Source: DASVHS01 sp038244815 (GTDB lineage Bacteria; Acidobacteriota; Thermoanaerobaculia; Gp7-AA8). Taken from it: a stretch of DNA of 64,000 nt. Below, piece after piece: positions 1 through 7,977 of the stretch; position 1 is the first letter of the stretch, and each line of letters begins with the position of its first letter. The notes below the pieces were generated by a model. The model was not told where the DNA came from and did not search any database. It worked only from the letters and a program-made list of their open reading frames with translations. The translations under genes were made by a program, and so were the position numbers. The stretch covers positions 124,001 through 188,000 of the forward strand of contig JBBRTB010000006.1 of the NCBI GenBank assembly GCA_038244815.1, in the 5' to 3' direction.

Positions 1-26
1 AGGACAGGCAGGTGGCTGCCTGTCCT
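1..26 (-). terminator. Hairpin downstream of the lipoprotein gene
   Basis: An 11-bp perfect stem (1-11 with 16-26) closes a 4-nt loop. It lies 23 bp past the stop of the minus-strand lipoprotein gene, so it probably terminates that transcript. The window begins here, so a T-tract cannot be checked. Confidence 0.55.
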
Positions 27-49
27 CGACGGGAATGCCTGTTCGCCGG

Positions 50-1048
50 CTACTGCCGTACGTCGCGCACCAGGTTGATGCGCTGCGCGAAGTAGCTGGA
101 GTTGTTGGAACCGCTGTTCGAGACCTGCACGTCGATCACGTCGCCGCGCTCGAGACCGGAGATCGGATAGGCCTGGCCCTGCACGTCGATCGTCGTATTG
201 GGGTCGTACGAGATCACGATCGTGCCGACGTTCCCGGTGTTGCGATCGAAGCCCGTGTAGCTGACGCCCTGGAGCTGGATGGTGTGGTTCGACGTGTTCA
301 CGGACTGGACCGTGCCGCGGATCGTCGACCCGCTGGTCTGTCCATACGTTCCGTTGCCGCTGATACTGCGGGTCACCGTGATGTCCTGGGCCTGATAGCG
401 GTTGGTTCCCAGGTTGGCGCTGGTGCGCACGTCGATCTGGTCGCCCACTTCGAGTCTCGAGGGTGGATAGGTGGTGCCGTTGTTATAGAGCGGCGTATTG
501 GCGTCGTACTGGATTGTCGAGTAGGCACCGGATCCGGTGTCCAACGAGATCGTTCGCCGGTAGGTGTCGACCGAGCGCACCGTCCCGCGAACGACCGATG
601 CGTAGGCACCGTTGTTCGGGTACGTGTTGTTCGGCGTATTGGGGTACGAGCCGCCGTTGTTGCGGACGTCGGACAGCACGGACATCGAGTTCGCATGGAG
701 ACGATTGCCGGACTGGTCGACTTGGACGGCGACCTGGTCGCCGCGCTCGAGGTCGGCAGGTGTGTAGCTGCGTCCCTGATAGTCGACCGGCGTGCGGTTG
801 TCAAAATAGACGCGCACGGCGTTGCCGCTGTTGGACAGCATCGAGCCGTTGTAGTTGCTGACGTTGATCAGATAGATCGAGCTGCTGTTGAGGTCGACGG
901 AATCGACCGTTCCGCGGATCTCCGCGTTGGACGCCGTGGTGCCGTTGTTCCCGCCGTAGATATCACCGAGAGGATTCGATGAGCCGCAAGCGGCCAGGAA
1001 CAGCAGAGCAATGGCTGCTGCTGAATAGAGTTTGAGTTTGCTGTTCAT
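50..1048 (-). CDS. Lipoprotein with three repeated small beta-barrel (DUF5666-like) units
   Basis: This 332-residue protein starts with a lipoprotein signal: a basic n-region, a hydrophobic stretch and a LAAC lipobox with Cys21. The mature part has three similar units starting near residues 44, 153 and 243. Each opens with (I/V)RGTV.SV and ends with a LERGD or LEVGD motif followed by a V.V strand. This OB/SH3-like pattern matches the DUF5666 repeat type. The linkers are rich in Asn, Gly and Ser. A GGGAGA ribosome-binding sequence precedes the ATG and supports this start. The protein should sit in the envelope as a lipoprotein. Its function is unknown and no enzymatic motif is visible. Confidence 0.8.
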   Translation of the reverse strand: MNSKLKLYSAAAIALLFLAACGSSNPLGDIYGGNNGTTASNAEIRGTVDSVDLNSSSIYLINVSNYNGSMLSNSGNAVRVYFDNRTPVDYQGRSYTPADLERGDQVAVQVDQSGNRLHANSMSVLSDVRNNGGSYPNTPNNTYPNNGAYASVVRGTVRSVDTYRRTISLDTGSGAYSTIQYDANTPLYNNGTTYPPSRLEVGDQIDVRTSANLGTNRYQAQDITVTRSISGNGTYGQTSGSTIRGTVQSVNTSNHTIQLQGVSYTGFDRNTGNVGTIVISYDPNTTIDVQGQAYPISGLERGDVIDVQVSNSGSNNSSYFAQRINLVRDVRQ

Positions 1049-1097
1049 GTTGTTCTCCCAGTGGAGACAACAGAGCAGAAACCGTGCCTCTATGCAC

Positions 1098-1125
1098 GGG
1101 CCTCGGGCCTCGGGCCTCGCGCCTC
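1098..1125. repeat. Heptamer tandem repeat (gggcctc), four units
   Basis: Four near-identical 7-bp units lie between two minus-strand genes, just past the 3' end of the gene ending at 1130. This is one of many such arrays placed at gene ends in the window. Confidence 0.7.
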
Positions 1126-1129
1126 CGCG

Positions 1130-1747
1130 CTATTTCGACCAGGCGTCCTGCAGCTTGCTGTCGTTCAGGACGTTGGCGAACGCTTCCTTGAGCGCGTCGC
1201 TCAGCACCTCGTTGATGTTCTGCTCGCTGTGGGCGCGCCCGTAGCGATGAGCGCTGCCGCTGTCGGCGCCTTCGGCGAGCGTTCTGCCGCCCGAACTCTT
1301 CAGGATGTAGCCGAGCTTCACCTCGGTCGAGTAGACCGATCCGAGCGCCTTGTTGCTCTCGTCGATGTAGAAACGGGTGACGGTGATCACCAGGACGCGG
1401 TCCTTTCCGCTCTTCAGTCCCCAGTCCTTGGCCACGCTTTCCACCGTGTCCTTCACGTACGCCTTCACGTCGTTCGAGGACTTGATCGGGAACTTCTTGT
1501 CATCGCCGCCAGTACCCTGACCGATGACCATGGCCTCACCGCCGCGCTTGTCCTCGACGCGGATGTCGACGGACTTGTCCATCATGGACGGCGGAAGGTT
1601 CGCCGAGCTCGTGTTTACGCCTTCCTGAGGCTTGAATTTCAGGTCGATGACCAGCTCCTTCGGCGTTGCTCCGCGCGCAAAAACGGCGGCAGCAGAGAGG
1701 CTGAACATCAAAGCGAGGAGAGACGATCTCATTCGGGTTGTGGACAT
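1130..1747 (-). CDS. Exported protein resembling the YajG family
   Basis: The 205-residue protein has an N-terminal signal sequence with a hydrophobic core at about residues 7-22 and a likely signal peptidase I site near the ARG/A boundary. There is no lipobox. The mature region alternates strands and helices. It includes a VLVITVTRFYID strand and a C-terminal helix resembling the last helix of YajG-type lipoproteins (SDALKEAFANVL). A strong AGGAGG sequence just before the ATG fixes the start. It is divergent from the helicase gene beginning at 1783. The family assignment is by overall pattern only and the function is unknown. Confidence 0.6.
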   Translation of the reverse strand: MSTTRMRSSLLALMFSLSAAAVFARGATPKELVIDLKFKPQEGVNTSSANLPPSMMDKSVDIRVEDKRGGEAMVIGQGTGGDDKKFPIKSSNDVKAYVKDTVESVAKDWGLKSGKDRVLVITVTRFYIDESNKALGSVYSTEVKLGYILKSSGGRTLAEGADSGSAHRYGRAHSEQNINEVLSDALKEAFANVLNDSKLQDAWSK

Positions 1748-1782
1748 GGTTCCTCCTGATTGTGCGATGGAGCTAAGCTACC

Positions 1783-2997
1783 ATGACGCCGCGTATGTTT
1801 ACAGGAGGCATCCCCCAGCACCCCGTCAAGACCACCGACGCCCCATTTGCGTCCCTCGGACTGAGCCAGCCGATCCTCCAGATTCTCCGGGAAATCGGCT
1901 TCGCCAACCCGACGCCGATCCAGGCGGCGGTCATCCCTCTGGCGCTCGCGGGCCGCGACATCATCGGTCTGGCCCAGACCGGCAGCGGCAAGACCGCGGC
2001 ATTTGCGCTGCCGCTGGCCGAGCGGTTGACGCACGGCCGCGGCGTACGCGGGCTCATCCTTTCACCGACGCGCGAGATCGCGCTGCAGACGAAGGCCTTT
2101 CTCGACGTCTTCGGCGTGAATCGCAACCTCAACACGGCCTGCGTCATCGGCGGTGTGAAGATGGGTCCGCAGACCGACGCGCTGCGCGGTGAGCCGGACA
2201 TCATCGTGGCCACGCCGGGCCGCCTGCTCGACCACGTGCGCCAGCGTCACGTGAAGCTCGACAAGATCGAAGAGCTGGTCCTCGACGAAGCCGATCACAT
2301 GCTCGACCTCGGGTTCCTGCCGCAGATCCGCGACGTCCTGCGGCTGCTGCAGCGCAAGCGGCACACCATGATGTTCTCGGCGACCATGCCGGCCTCGGTG
2401 GAGATGATCGCCAAGGAGTTCATGGACGATCCGCAGCGCATCGACATCACCCCCGAGGGGGGCGCCGCGGAAGGGATCACGCATCGGGTCTATCTGGTGA
2501 AGCCCGAGGACAAGCGGAACGCGCTCGTGGCACTGCTCGACGAGGAGCTCGGGAGCACGCTCGTCTTCGTGCGCAGAAAAGTCGACGCCGAGTGGCTCTA
2601 TCACATCCTCACGCGCAAGGGACATCCGGTGTCGCGCATTCACGCCGATCGCTCGCAGGGGAAGCGCACGCAGGCGCTCGACAACTTCCGCCAGGGCGAA
2701 CACCGCATTCTCGTGGCCACGGATATCGCCGGACGCGGCATCGACGTCCCCGGCATCACGCACGTCATCAACTTCGACATACCCGAAAACGCCGACGACT
2801 ATGTGCATCGCGGTGGTCGCACCGCCCGCGGCGCCGCCCTCGGCATCGTGTCGACGATCGCCACCTGGCAGGACCTGCCCATGGTCCACCAGATCGAAGC
2901 CGTCCTCGGCGAGAAGGTTCCCCGCTGCACCGTAGCCGGCGTCGAACCGTGGGTGGAGCTGGAGAAGGTGGCCGCCAGGAAGAGGACACGTCTGTGA
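1783..2997 (+). CDS. DEAD-box ATP-dependent RNA helicase
   Basis: This 404-residue protein has the standard DEAD-box core with almost no C-terminal extension. Visible motifs are the Q motif (FASLGLSQ with PTPIQ), motif I AQTGSGKT, Ia PTREIA, TPGRLLDH, motif II DEAD, motif III SAT and motif V ATDIAGRGID. Motif VI reads HRGGRTAR where HRIGRTGR is usual, so both arginines are kept but Ile and Gly are replaced. It should unwind short RNA duplexes in the cytoplasm. The ATG at 1783 is 3 nt after a TAAGCT hexamer and a second ATG at 1795 is also possible. It is one of three DEAD-box genes in the window. Confidence 0.92.
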   Translation: MTPRMFTGGIPQHPVKTTDAPFASLGLSQPILQILREIGFANPTPIQAAVIPLALAGRDIIGLAQTGSGKTAAFALPLAERLTHGRGVRGLILSPTREIALQTKAFLDVFGVNRNLNTACVIGGVKMGPQTDALRGEPDIIVATPGRLLDHVRQRHVKLDKIEELVLDEADHMLDLGFLPQIRDVLRLLQRKRHTMMFSATMPASVEMIAKEFMDDPQRIDITPEGGAAEGITHRVYLVKPEDKRNALVALLDEELGSTLVFVRRKVDAEWLYHILTRKGHPVSRIHADRSQGKRTQALDNFRQGEHRILVATDIAGRGIDVPGITHVINFDIPENADDYVHRGGRTARGAALGIVSTIATWQDLPMVHQIEAVLGEKVPRCTVAGVEPWVELEKVAARKRTRL

Positions 2998-3028
2998 GCG
3001 CCGTGAGCGGCGGCGGGCGGGGCGGGCG

Positions 3029-3104
3029 GCGGTTAGCGGTTAGCGGTTAGCAGTTAGCGGTTCGCCGGTAGCCGGTAGCCGGTAGCCGGTAGCCGGTAAC
3101 CGGA
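3029..3104. repeat. Heptamer tandem repeats (gcggtta and gccggta)
   Basis: About ten consecutive 7-bp units follow the helicase stop. The first units read gcggtta and then change to gccggta. They lie between convergent genes. Confidence 0.8.
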
Positions 3105-3106
3105 TG

Positions 3107-3209
3107 ACCCGGCAACCCAGCGACCCAGCGACCCAGCGACCCGGCAACCCGGCAACCCGGACAAGGCAACCCGGCAACCCGGACAAGGCAACCCAGCGAC
3201 CCAGCGACC
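3107..3209. repeat. Octamer tandem repeats (cccggcaa and cccagcga)
   Basis: About a dozen 8-bp units alternate between two related forms and end 4 bp before the 3' end of the minus-strand gene at 3214. With the preceding 7-bp array they fill the whole intergenic space between two convergent transcripts. No coding signal is visible. Confidence 0.8.
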
Positions 3210-3213
3210 GTTT

Positions 3214-3417
3214 TCATTTCCCGCTGCGAACGACGTTTTCCACGAGGACGGCGGCGAGCATCACGAACAGCAGCGGGCCTCGCCATGAGAGTGGGATCGG
3301 GGTGTGCGGAAACACGAAGATGGCGATGATGAGGCAGACGATCATGCCGAGGGTGAAGGAGGCGTCTTCGACGAAGAGGCCCCACAGCTCGCGGACTGCT
3401 GTCGAGAAGGTGCTCAT
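3214..3417 (-). CDS. Small two-helix membrane protein, partner of the COG4280-like gene
   Basis: The ATG at 3417 overlaps the TGA of the upstream gene as ATGA, which suggests translational coupling. The 67-residue product begins MSTFSTAVRELWGLF, followed by two hydrophobic helices at about residues 22-40 and 45-62. Small membrane proteins with a similar ELWGLFV start sit behind COG4280-type genes in other bacteria as I recall, so the pair probably acts together. No catalytic motif is visible. Confidence 0.7.
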   Translation of the reverse strand: MSTFSTAVRELWGLFVEDASFTLGMIVCLIIAIFVFPHTPIPLSWRGPLLFVMLAAVLVENVVRSGK

Positions 3418-4142
3418 GCCGTGCGCGCCGATCGGATGGCGATAGCCGAAGCCATGAGAAATCCGGCGATGAGGCCGATGAGGGCCAGGTCTTCGCCGCG
3501 CCAAACGAAGCGCAGGCCTTCGCCGATCCAGAACACGCCGAACGCCGAGAGGAGGATCCCCACGGCGAACTTGAGCGAGTTCTCCGGCACGCGCGCCAGC
3601 GGCTTGTGGACGATGGCACCGGCGATCACCACGAGGATCCCGGCAGCGGCGGCGCCCAGGGAGGCGGGGATGAGCATGCCGCCAACACCGGTGGCGATCA
3701 CGATGAAGATCACTTCCAGTCCCTCGAGCGTCACTGCTTTGAACGAGGTGACGACGCCGACGGCGTCGAGCGACCGGCTCACGGGCGCCGGACCTTCACT
3801 CTGCAGCTCGGCGGTCTGGCGCTGGTAGATCGCCGACTCGTCGTGCAGGCCGATGACGCCGGCGGCGCGAAGGATGGCCTTGCGCAGCCAGCGCATGCCG
3901 AACAGCAGAAGCAGGATGCCCACGAACAGTTGCAGTGCCGTGAGCGGGATGTGCTGGAGCGCGGGGCCGAAGAGAACTACGAGCGCGGTCAGGAAGAGCA
4001 CGCCGGCCGCGGTTCCGGCGAGGGATGACCGCCAGCCGCGGATCGTGCCGACCGCAAGGACGATCGTCAGCGCCTCGACGAACTCGACGAGCGAGGCCAG
4101 AAACGCCGCCACGACTGCGGTCCCGCCGTGCGCCCAGCTCAA
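3414..4142 (-). CDS. Multipass membrane protein of the COG4280 type
   Basis: The 242-residue protein has about six to seven membrane helices. Two acidic motifs lie inside helices, EFVEALTIVLA in the first and EGLEVIFIVIATG in the middle, arranged as an internal duplication. Such in-membrane Glu motifs occur in cation transporters such as FTR1 and UPF0016, so an ion-transport role is possible but unproven. A central soluble loop follows RKAILRAAG. The start is TTG, chosen because a GAGGTGA sequence lies 3 nt upstream and the first helix begins at once. It is coupled by ATGA to the small gene at 3214. Confidence 0.7.
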   Translation of the reverse strand: MSWAHGGTAVVAAFLASLVEFVEALTIVLAVGTIRGWRSSLAGTAAGVLFLTALVVLFGPALQHIPLTALQLFVGILLLLFGMRWLRKAILRAAGVIGLHDESAIYQRQTAELQSEGPAPVSRSLDAVGVVTSFKAVTLEGLEVIFIVIATGVGGMLIPASLGAAAAGILVVIAGAIVHKPLARVPENSLKFAVGILLSAFGVFWIGEGLRFVWRGEDLALIGLIAGFLMASAIAIRSARTA

Positions 4143-4154
4143 CGACTCACCTCA

Positions 4155-4445
4155 CTACTCTTCATCGTCCAGCGTGAATCCCGTCACTCCGATCGGCACC
4201 TGGCCTTCTTTCGGCGTTGCGCCGCGGCGGCGGCTTGCTTCGATCTTCTCCTCGCCGGCGGGTGTCACCGGCGTCATCCGTGTGGTCATCTGCGCGCGCG
4301 CACTGGCCAGGTAGACCTTGACGCCTTTTTCCGCGTAGATCTGGGCGATGGCGAGCTCGTCGGCGTCGATGACGATGTAGTCGTCGATGCGCGTCGAGTA
4401 GATCGCGAACCTGCCGTCGGCCTGCCGGTCGATACGCCACGCCAT
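4155..4445 (-). CDS. Conserved-looking hypothetical protein, 96 residues
   Basis: I do not recognise this protein. It begins MAWRIDRQADGRFAIYSTRI, has a predicted alpha/beta N-terminal half with a DELAIAQIYAEKG helix, and ends in a charged low-complexity tail. No signal peptide or membrane segment is visible. The start lies 8 bp after the stop of the upstream small gene, so the two are probably co-transcribed. Confidence 0.55.
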   Translation of the reverse strand: MAWRIDRQADGRFAIYSTRIDDYIVIDADELAIAQIYAEKGVKVYLASARAQMTTRMTPVTPAGEEKIEASRRRGATPKEGQVPIGVTGFTLDDEE

Positions 4446-4453
4446 GAGAGCGT

Positions 4454-4741
4454 CTAAGCCAGCTTCTTGACTGCTTTGACCGTCTTGCGCACGCTCTTTT
4501 TGGTCTGCTTTTTCGCGCTCGAGCGTGACTTCAGGGCGGCGATCGCGGCGATGGCGGTGGTGGCCGTGGCCACGACGATGCCGGCGATGTACTCCTTCTC
4601 CGCCACTTCCATGTCGTTCCAGCGTTTCAGCAGTTTGCCGAGCGCGCCTTCGGCGCTCTTCTCCGCTTCCTGGGCCCGTTTTCCGATCGTGTCGATGCCA
4701 CGAATGATGACATTGCGCAGCAGGGGTTCGTAGCTGTTCAT
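4454..4741 (-). CDS. Small protein with one membrane helix and a Lys-rich tail
   Basis: The 95-residue product has an amphipathic N-terminal half (about 1-50), one Ala/Ile-rich hydrophobic segment at about 51-68 and a strongly basic tail of Lys, Arg and Thr. A GGAGGAA sequence upstream of the ATG supports the start. The tail could bind nucleic acid or the inner leaflet of the membrane. I do not recognise a family. Confidence 0.55.
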   Translation of the reverse strand: MNSYEPLLRNVIIRGIDTIGKRAQEAEKSAEGALGKLLKRWNDMEVAEKEYIAGIVVATATTAIAAIAALKSRSSAKKQTKKSVRKTVKAVKKLA

Positions 4742-4804
4742 CTGAGGTGTTCCTCCGAATGCTCGTGTCTGCTCGTTTGATGCCGAGCTCTGGGTGACGC
4801 GTGG

Positions 4805-5758
4805 TTACTGAAAGCTGGCCTCGAACGAATTGCGCGCCAGTGTGCGGATGTCGTCCTCGGTGAGGGCGAGGGCGCGCTGGGCGGCGAGGTAGTTGTCGAC
4901 GATGTAGCCGCCAAAGTAGGCCGGGTCGTCGGAGTTGATCGTGACCTTCACCCCTCGATCGAGCAGTTGCTTGAGTGTGTGGTCCTTCATCTCATCGAAG
5001 ACCCGGAGCTTCACGTTCGACAGCGGGCAGATCGTGAGCGGAATCTGCCGCTTCACGAGCTCGTCGACGAGCGCGGGGTCTTCGACGCAGCGCACGCCGT
5101 GGTCGATGCGCCGCGCGCCGAGGAGGTCGAGCGCTTCGCGGATGTAGGAAGGAGGCCCTTCCTCGCCGGCATGGGCGACCGCCAGCAGACCCTCGCTCCG
5201 CGCACGTGTGAACACATCTTTGAATTTCGATGGTGGATTGCCGGCCTCGCCGGAATCGAGTCCCACCGCGACGATGCGGCCCTTGTACGGCAACGCCTCC
5301 TCGAGCGTGGCCATGGCCGACTCGGCGCTGAGATGGCGGAGAAAACAGAGAATGAGTTTCGAGGTGATGTCGAACTCGCGCTCTCCGTCGCGGAGCGCAC
5401 GCCAGATGCCGTCGATGACCGTCTCGAATGCCACCTCCCGCGCAGTATGGGCCTGCGGGTCGAAGAAGATCTCGGCGTGGCGCACGTTGTCGGCGGCGGC
5501 GCGGCGCAGGTAAGCCATGGTCATGTCATAGAAGTCGCGCTCGTTGCGGAGGACGCTGGCGCCTTCGTAATAGATGTCGAGGAACGACTGCAGGTCAGTG
5601 AACTCGTACGCGGCGCGGAGCTCCTCGACGGACTGGTAGCGCAGGGAAATGCCGTTGCGGCGGGCGATCTCGAACATCAGCTCCGGCTCGAGCGACCCCT
5701 CGATGTGGATGTGCAGCTCGGCCTTGGGGATGGTCCGGATGAGTTGCTCGATGGTCAT
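4805..5758 (-). CDS. Adenine deaminase (adenosine deaminase superfamily)
   Basis: This 317-residue enzyme should deaminate adenine to hypoxanthine in purine salvage. Metal ligands and catalytic residues are visible: AELHIHIEGSLEPEL near the start, HAGEEGPPSYI in the middle, RIDHGV, CPLSNVKL and the NSDDPAYFGGY motif near the C-terminus. The last motif and the close match along the whole length to the Pseudomonas-type enzyme point to adenine rather than adenosine as substrate. The ATG at 5758 gives the usual family length; an earlier ATG at 5791 would add 11 unrelated residues and overlap the divergent kinase gene. Confidence 0.88.
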   Translation of the reverse strand: MTIEQLIRTIPKAELHIHIEGSLEPELMFEIARRNGISLRYQSVEELRAAYEFTDLQSFLDIYYEGASVLRNERDFYDMTMAYLRRAAADNVRHAEIFFDPQAHTAREVAFETVIDGIWRALRDGEREFDITSKLILCFLRHLSAESAMATLEEALPYKGRIVAVGLDSGEAGNPPSKFKDVFTRARSEGLLAVAHAGEEGPPSYIREALDLLGARRIDHGVRCVEDPALVDELVKRQIPLTICPLSNVKLRVFDEMKDHTLKQLLDRGVKVTINSDDPAYFGGYIVDNYLAAQRALALTEDDIRTLARNSFEASFQ

Positions 5759-5789
5759 GGTAGGACTCGTGACATAGTACGTGGGTTTC

Positions 5790-7814
5790 ATGGAGCCACG
5801 CGCACTCGGAGAGCGATTCGACGTTGGCGCACGTCTCGGCGCGGGGTCCTTCGGTGTCGTCTACGAGGCCTTCGACCGCTATCGGAACCGCACCGTAGCG
5901 CTGAAAGTGCTCGAGCGTGTGGCGGCCGACACCGTGGTGCGATTCAAGCGCGAGTTTCGCTATCTCGCCGAGATCCGCCACCCCAATCTCGCCAGCATGT
6001 ACGAGCTCGTGGTCGCCGGCGGCGAGTGGATCCTGGTAATGGAGCTGATCCGCGGCGCCGAGCTGCTGACGCACCTGGCCGCGCTCGAGCTGCAGGAGTC
6101 GTTTCTCACGCGCATCCCCACGCAGGTCGATCTCGACGGCGACACGACTCTCGCCCTGGGCCCGCACAAGACGTCGCTCAACGCGCTGAGCGCGATCTAC
6201 ATCGAGCACGTCCGCGAGGCCTTCCGCCAACTGGCCGTGGCCATCGCGGTGCTGCACAGGCACGGCATCATCCACCGCGACATCAAGCCGTCGAACATCA
6301 TGATCACGGGCGACGGAAGGGTGGTGCTCCTCGACTTCGGCCTGGTCATCCCGCAGTCGTACGACGATTCGCTCGACGGCAAGGCAGTGGTCGGAACGCC
6401 CGGCTTCATGAGTCCCGAGCAGGTCATGGCATCGGCCATCACGCCGGCCAGCGACTGGTACGGGTTCGGGGCGATGCTGTTTCAGGCGCTCGTCGGCAAC
6501 ATGCCGTTCGGTGGCGCGACGGCGATGGCGATCATCGAGCGCCAGATGCACGAGGACCCGCCCCGTCCGGCCGAGGTCGTGGAGGGCGTGCCGCTGGACC
6601 TGTCGGAGCTGGCGTTCGACTGTCTGCAGCGCGATCCGGCGGCGCGGCCGGATGACGAGACGATGCTTCGCCGTGTGGGAATGGCCGATTTCGATCCGCA
6701 GCGCGTCGAGCGGGCGCGCGACCGCGGCGAGGTCCTCATCGGCCGCGCCCGCGAGCTGCGCACGCTGCGCCGCCACGTCGAGTCTGCCATTCCCGGCGTG
6801 CCGCGGCTCATCCTCGTGCACGGTTCGCCGGGCGCAGGAAAGAGCGCACTCACCGATACGCTCCTCGATTCCATCCGTTCCTCGGGCGATACGCTCATCC
6901 TCGGCGGACGCTGTCAGCCGTGGGAGTCGGTGCCGCTCAACGCCATCGACGCCATCGTCGATTCGCTGACGCGCGAGCTGCGGCGCGATCGGTCCAGCGC
7001 CGTCGAGGAAATCATGCGCACGGCGCTGGCGGTCACGCAGCTTTTCCCGGTGCTGGCGGCCGCGGCGCCATCCGACATCGGCGACGAGCGCGTGTCGGTC
7101 CCGGCCTCGGGCGAGCGCCTGATCGCGCGAGCCGCGTCCGAGCTTCGCGCCATTCTTCTCGCCGCCGCGCGGGGGCGCCCCATCGTCATGCTGCTCGACG
7201 ACGCGCAGTACGGCGATTACCAGAGCGTGCAGATGTTCCGGCGCCTGCTCGAAGGCGGCCAGAACGATGTCAGCGTGCTCATCGTCTGCTATCGCTCCGA
7301 GGACTGGCGGACCAGCCTTCTTCTGCAGGGGCTGACCGCCACAAACATGGAACGCCGCGAGTTGCATCTCCACGAGCTCTCGCGGGCGATGACGCAGAAA
7401 CTCGTCAAGCGCAAGACCGGCCGCGGAGGCCGTCACCTGGCGGGCCGCGTGTTTCTCGAGAGCGGCGGCAATGCCATGCTCACCGAGATGATCTCGCAGG
7501 TTCTGGACTCGGCCCCGGACGATGGCCTTCTCGCTTACGCCGTGAACGCCCGGCTGGAGCGACTGTCGGCCGCGGCGCGCCTGATGCTCGCGTACCTGCT
7601 TTCGGCCGGCGATGCCGTTCCGGATGAAGAGGTCTTCGACTCGCTCGAGCTGTTCGAAGTCGACGAGCCGTTGAGGACCTTGTCGCACGAGCGCCTGATC
7701 CGCATGCGGCGCACGGGCGACCTGCGCGAGATCGACGTCTATCATCCGCGTATGCGGGACGTCCTTGTCGGCCCGGTGAAACAAACGATGCTCCGCCGCC
7801 GGTTGCTCCGTTAG
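5790..7814 (+). CDS. Ser/Thr protein kinase fused to an AAA-type ATPase, apparently 3'-truncated
   Basis: The 674-residue product has a Hanks-type kinase domain in about the first 290 residues. Motifs are GAGSFGVVYEAFD, the ATP Lys in ALKVLE, HRDIKPSNIMI, DFGL and GTPGFMSPEQ. An ATPase domain follows with Walker A HGSPGAGKSALT and a LLLDDAQ-like Walker B (MLLDDAQYGD). Proteins of this architecture usually continue into a long TPR region. This one ends soon after the ATPase, and the stop codon overlaps the first two bases of an inverted-repeat element at 7813-7976. A GTG at 5781 is an alternative start. The truncated protein could still be an active kinase. Confidence 0.85.
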   Translation: MEPRALGERFDVGARLGAGSFGVVYEAFDRYRNRTVALKVLERVAADTVVRFKREFRYLAEIRHPNLASMYELVVAGGEWILVMELIRGAELLTHLAALELQESFLTRIPTQVDLDGDTTLALGPHKTSLNALSAIYIEHVREAFRQLAVAIAVLHRHGIIHRDIKPSNIMITGDGRVVLLDFGLVIPQSYDDSLDGKAVVGTPGFMSPEQVMASAITPASDWYGFGAMLFQALVGNMPFGGATAMAIIERQMHEDPPRPAEVVEGVPLDLSELAFDCLQRDPAARPDDETMLRRVGMADFDPQRVERARDRGEVLIGRARELRTLRRHVESAIPGVPRLILVHGSPGAGKSALTDTLLDSIRSSGDTLILGGRCQPWESVPLNAIDAIVDSLTRELRRDRSSAVEEIMRTALAVTQLFPVLAAAAPSDIGDERVSVPASGERLIARAASELRAILLAAARGRPIVMLLDDAQYGDYQSVQMFRRLLEGGQNDVSVLIVCYRSEDWRTSLLLQGLTATNMERRELHLHELSRAMTQKLVKRKTGRGGRHLAGRVFLESGGNAMLTEMISQVLDSAPDDGLLAYAVNARLERLSAAARLMLAYLLSAGDAVPDEEVFDSLELFEVDEPLRTLSHERLIRMRRTGDLREIDVYHPRMRDVLVGPVKQTMLRRRLLR

Positions 7815-7976
7815 TGGAGTGTAACGGCAGAATCGGGACCACCTGGCTTGGTCTCAGCGCCGCGCGCTTCGTTGCGCCTCCTCAGAATAGTCCCCGCTAT
7901 TCTTGCGTCGGTGCGCCTTGCTCGCGTCGCCGATCCTCTGCGCCATCTGGTCCCGATTCTGCCGTTACACTCCACT
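7813..7976. repeat. 164-bp element bounded by perfect 29-bp inverted repeats
   Basis: Bases 7813-7841 and 7948-7976 are exact reverse complements. The 106-bp interior is itself partly self-complementary, with a small central hairpin around agaatag/ctattct. The left end completes the TAG stop of the kinase gene and the right end supplies the -10-like hexamer of rlmN. The shape resembles a miniature inverted-repeat element, but no clear target duplication or transposase is visible. Confidence 0.75.
7966..7971 (+). promoter_or_regulatory. -10-like hexamer TACACT before rlmN
   Basis: TACACT ends 6 nt before the GTG start of rlmN and lies inside the right arm of the inverted repeat. No good -35 is seen. 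Confidence 0.35.
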
Positions 7977-7977
7977 C

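Noticed and set aside
3029..3209. Regular short repeats that might be taken for a CRISPR array
   Set aside because: The units are 7 or 8 bp and contiguous with no spacers, and no cas gene is present.
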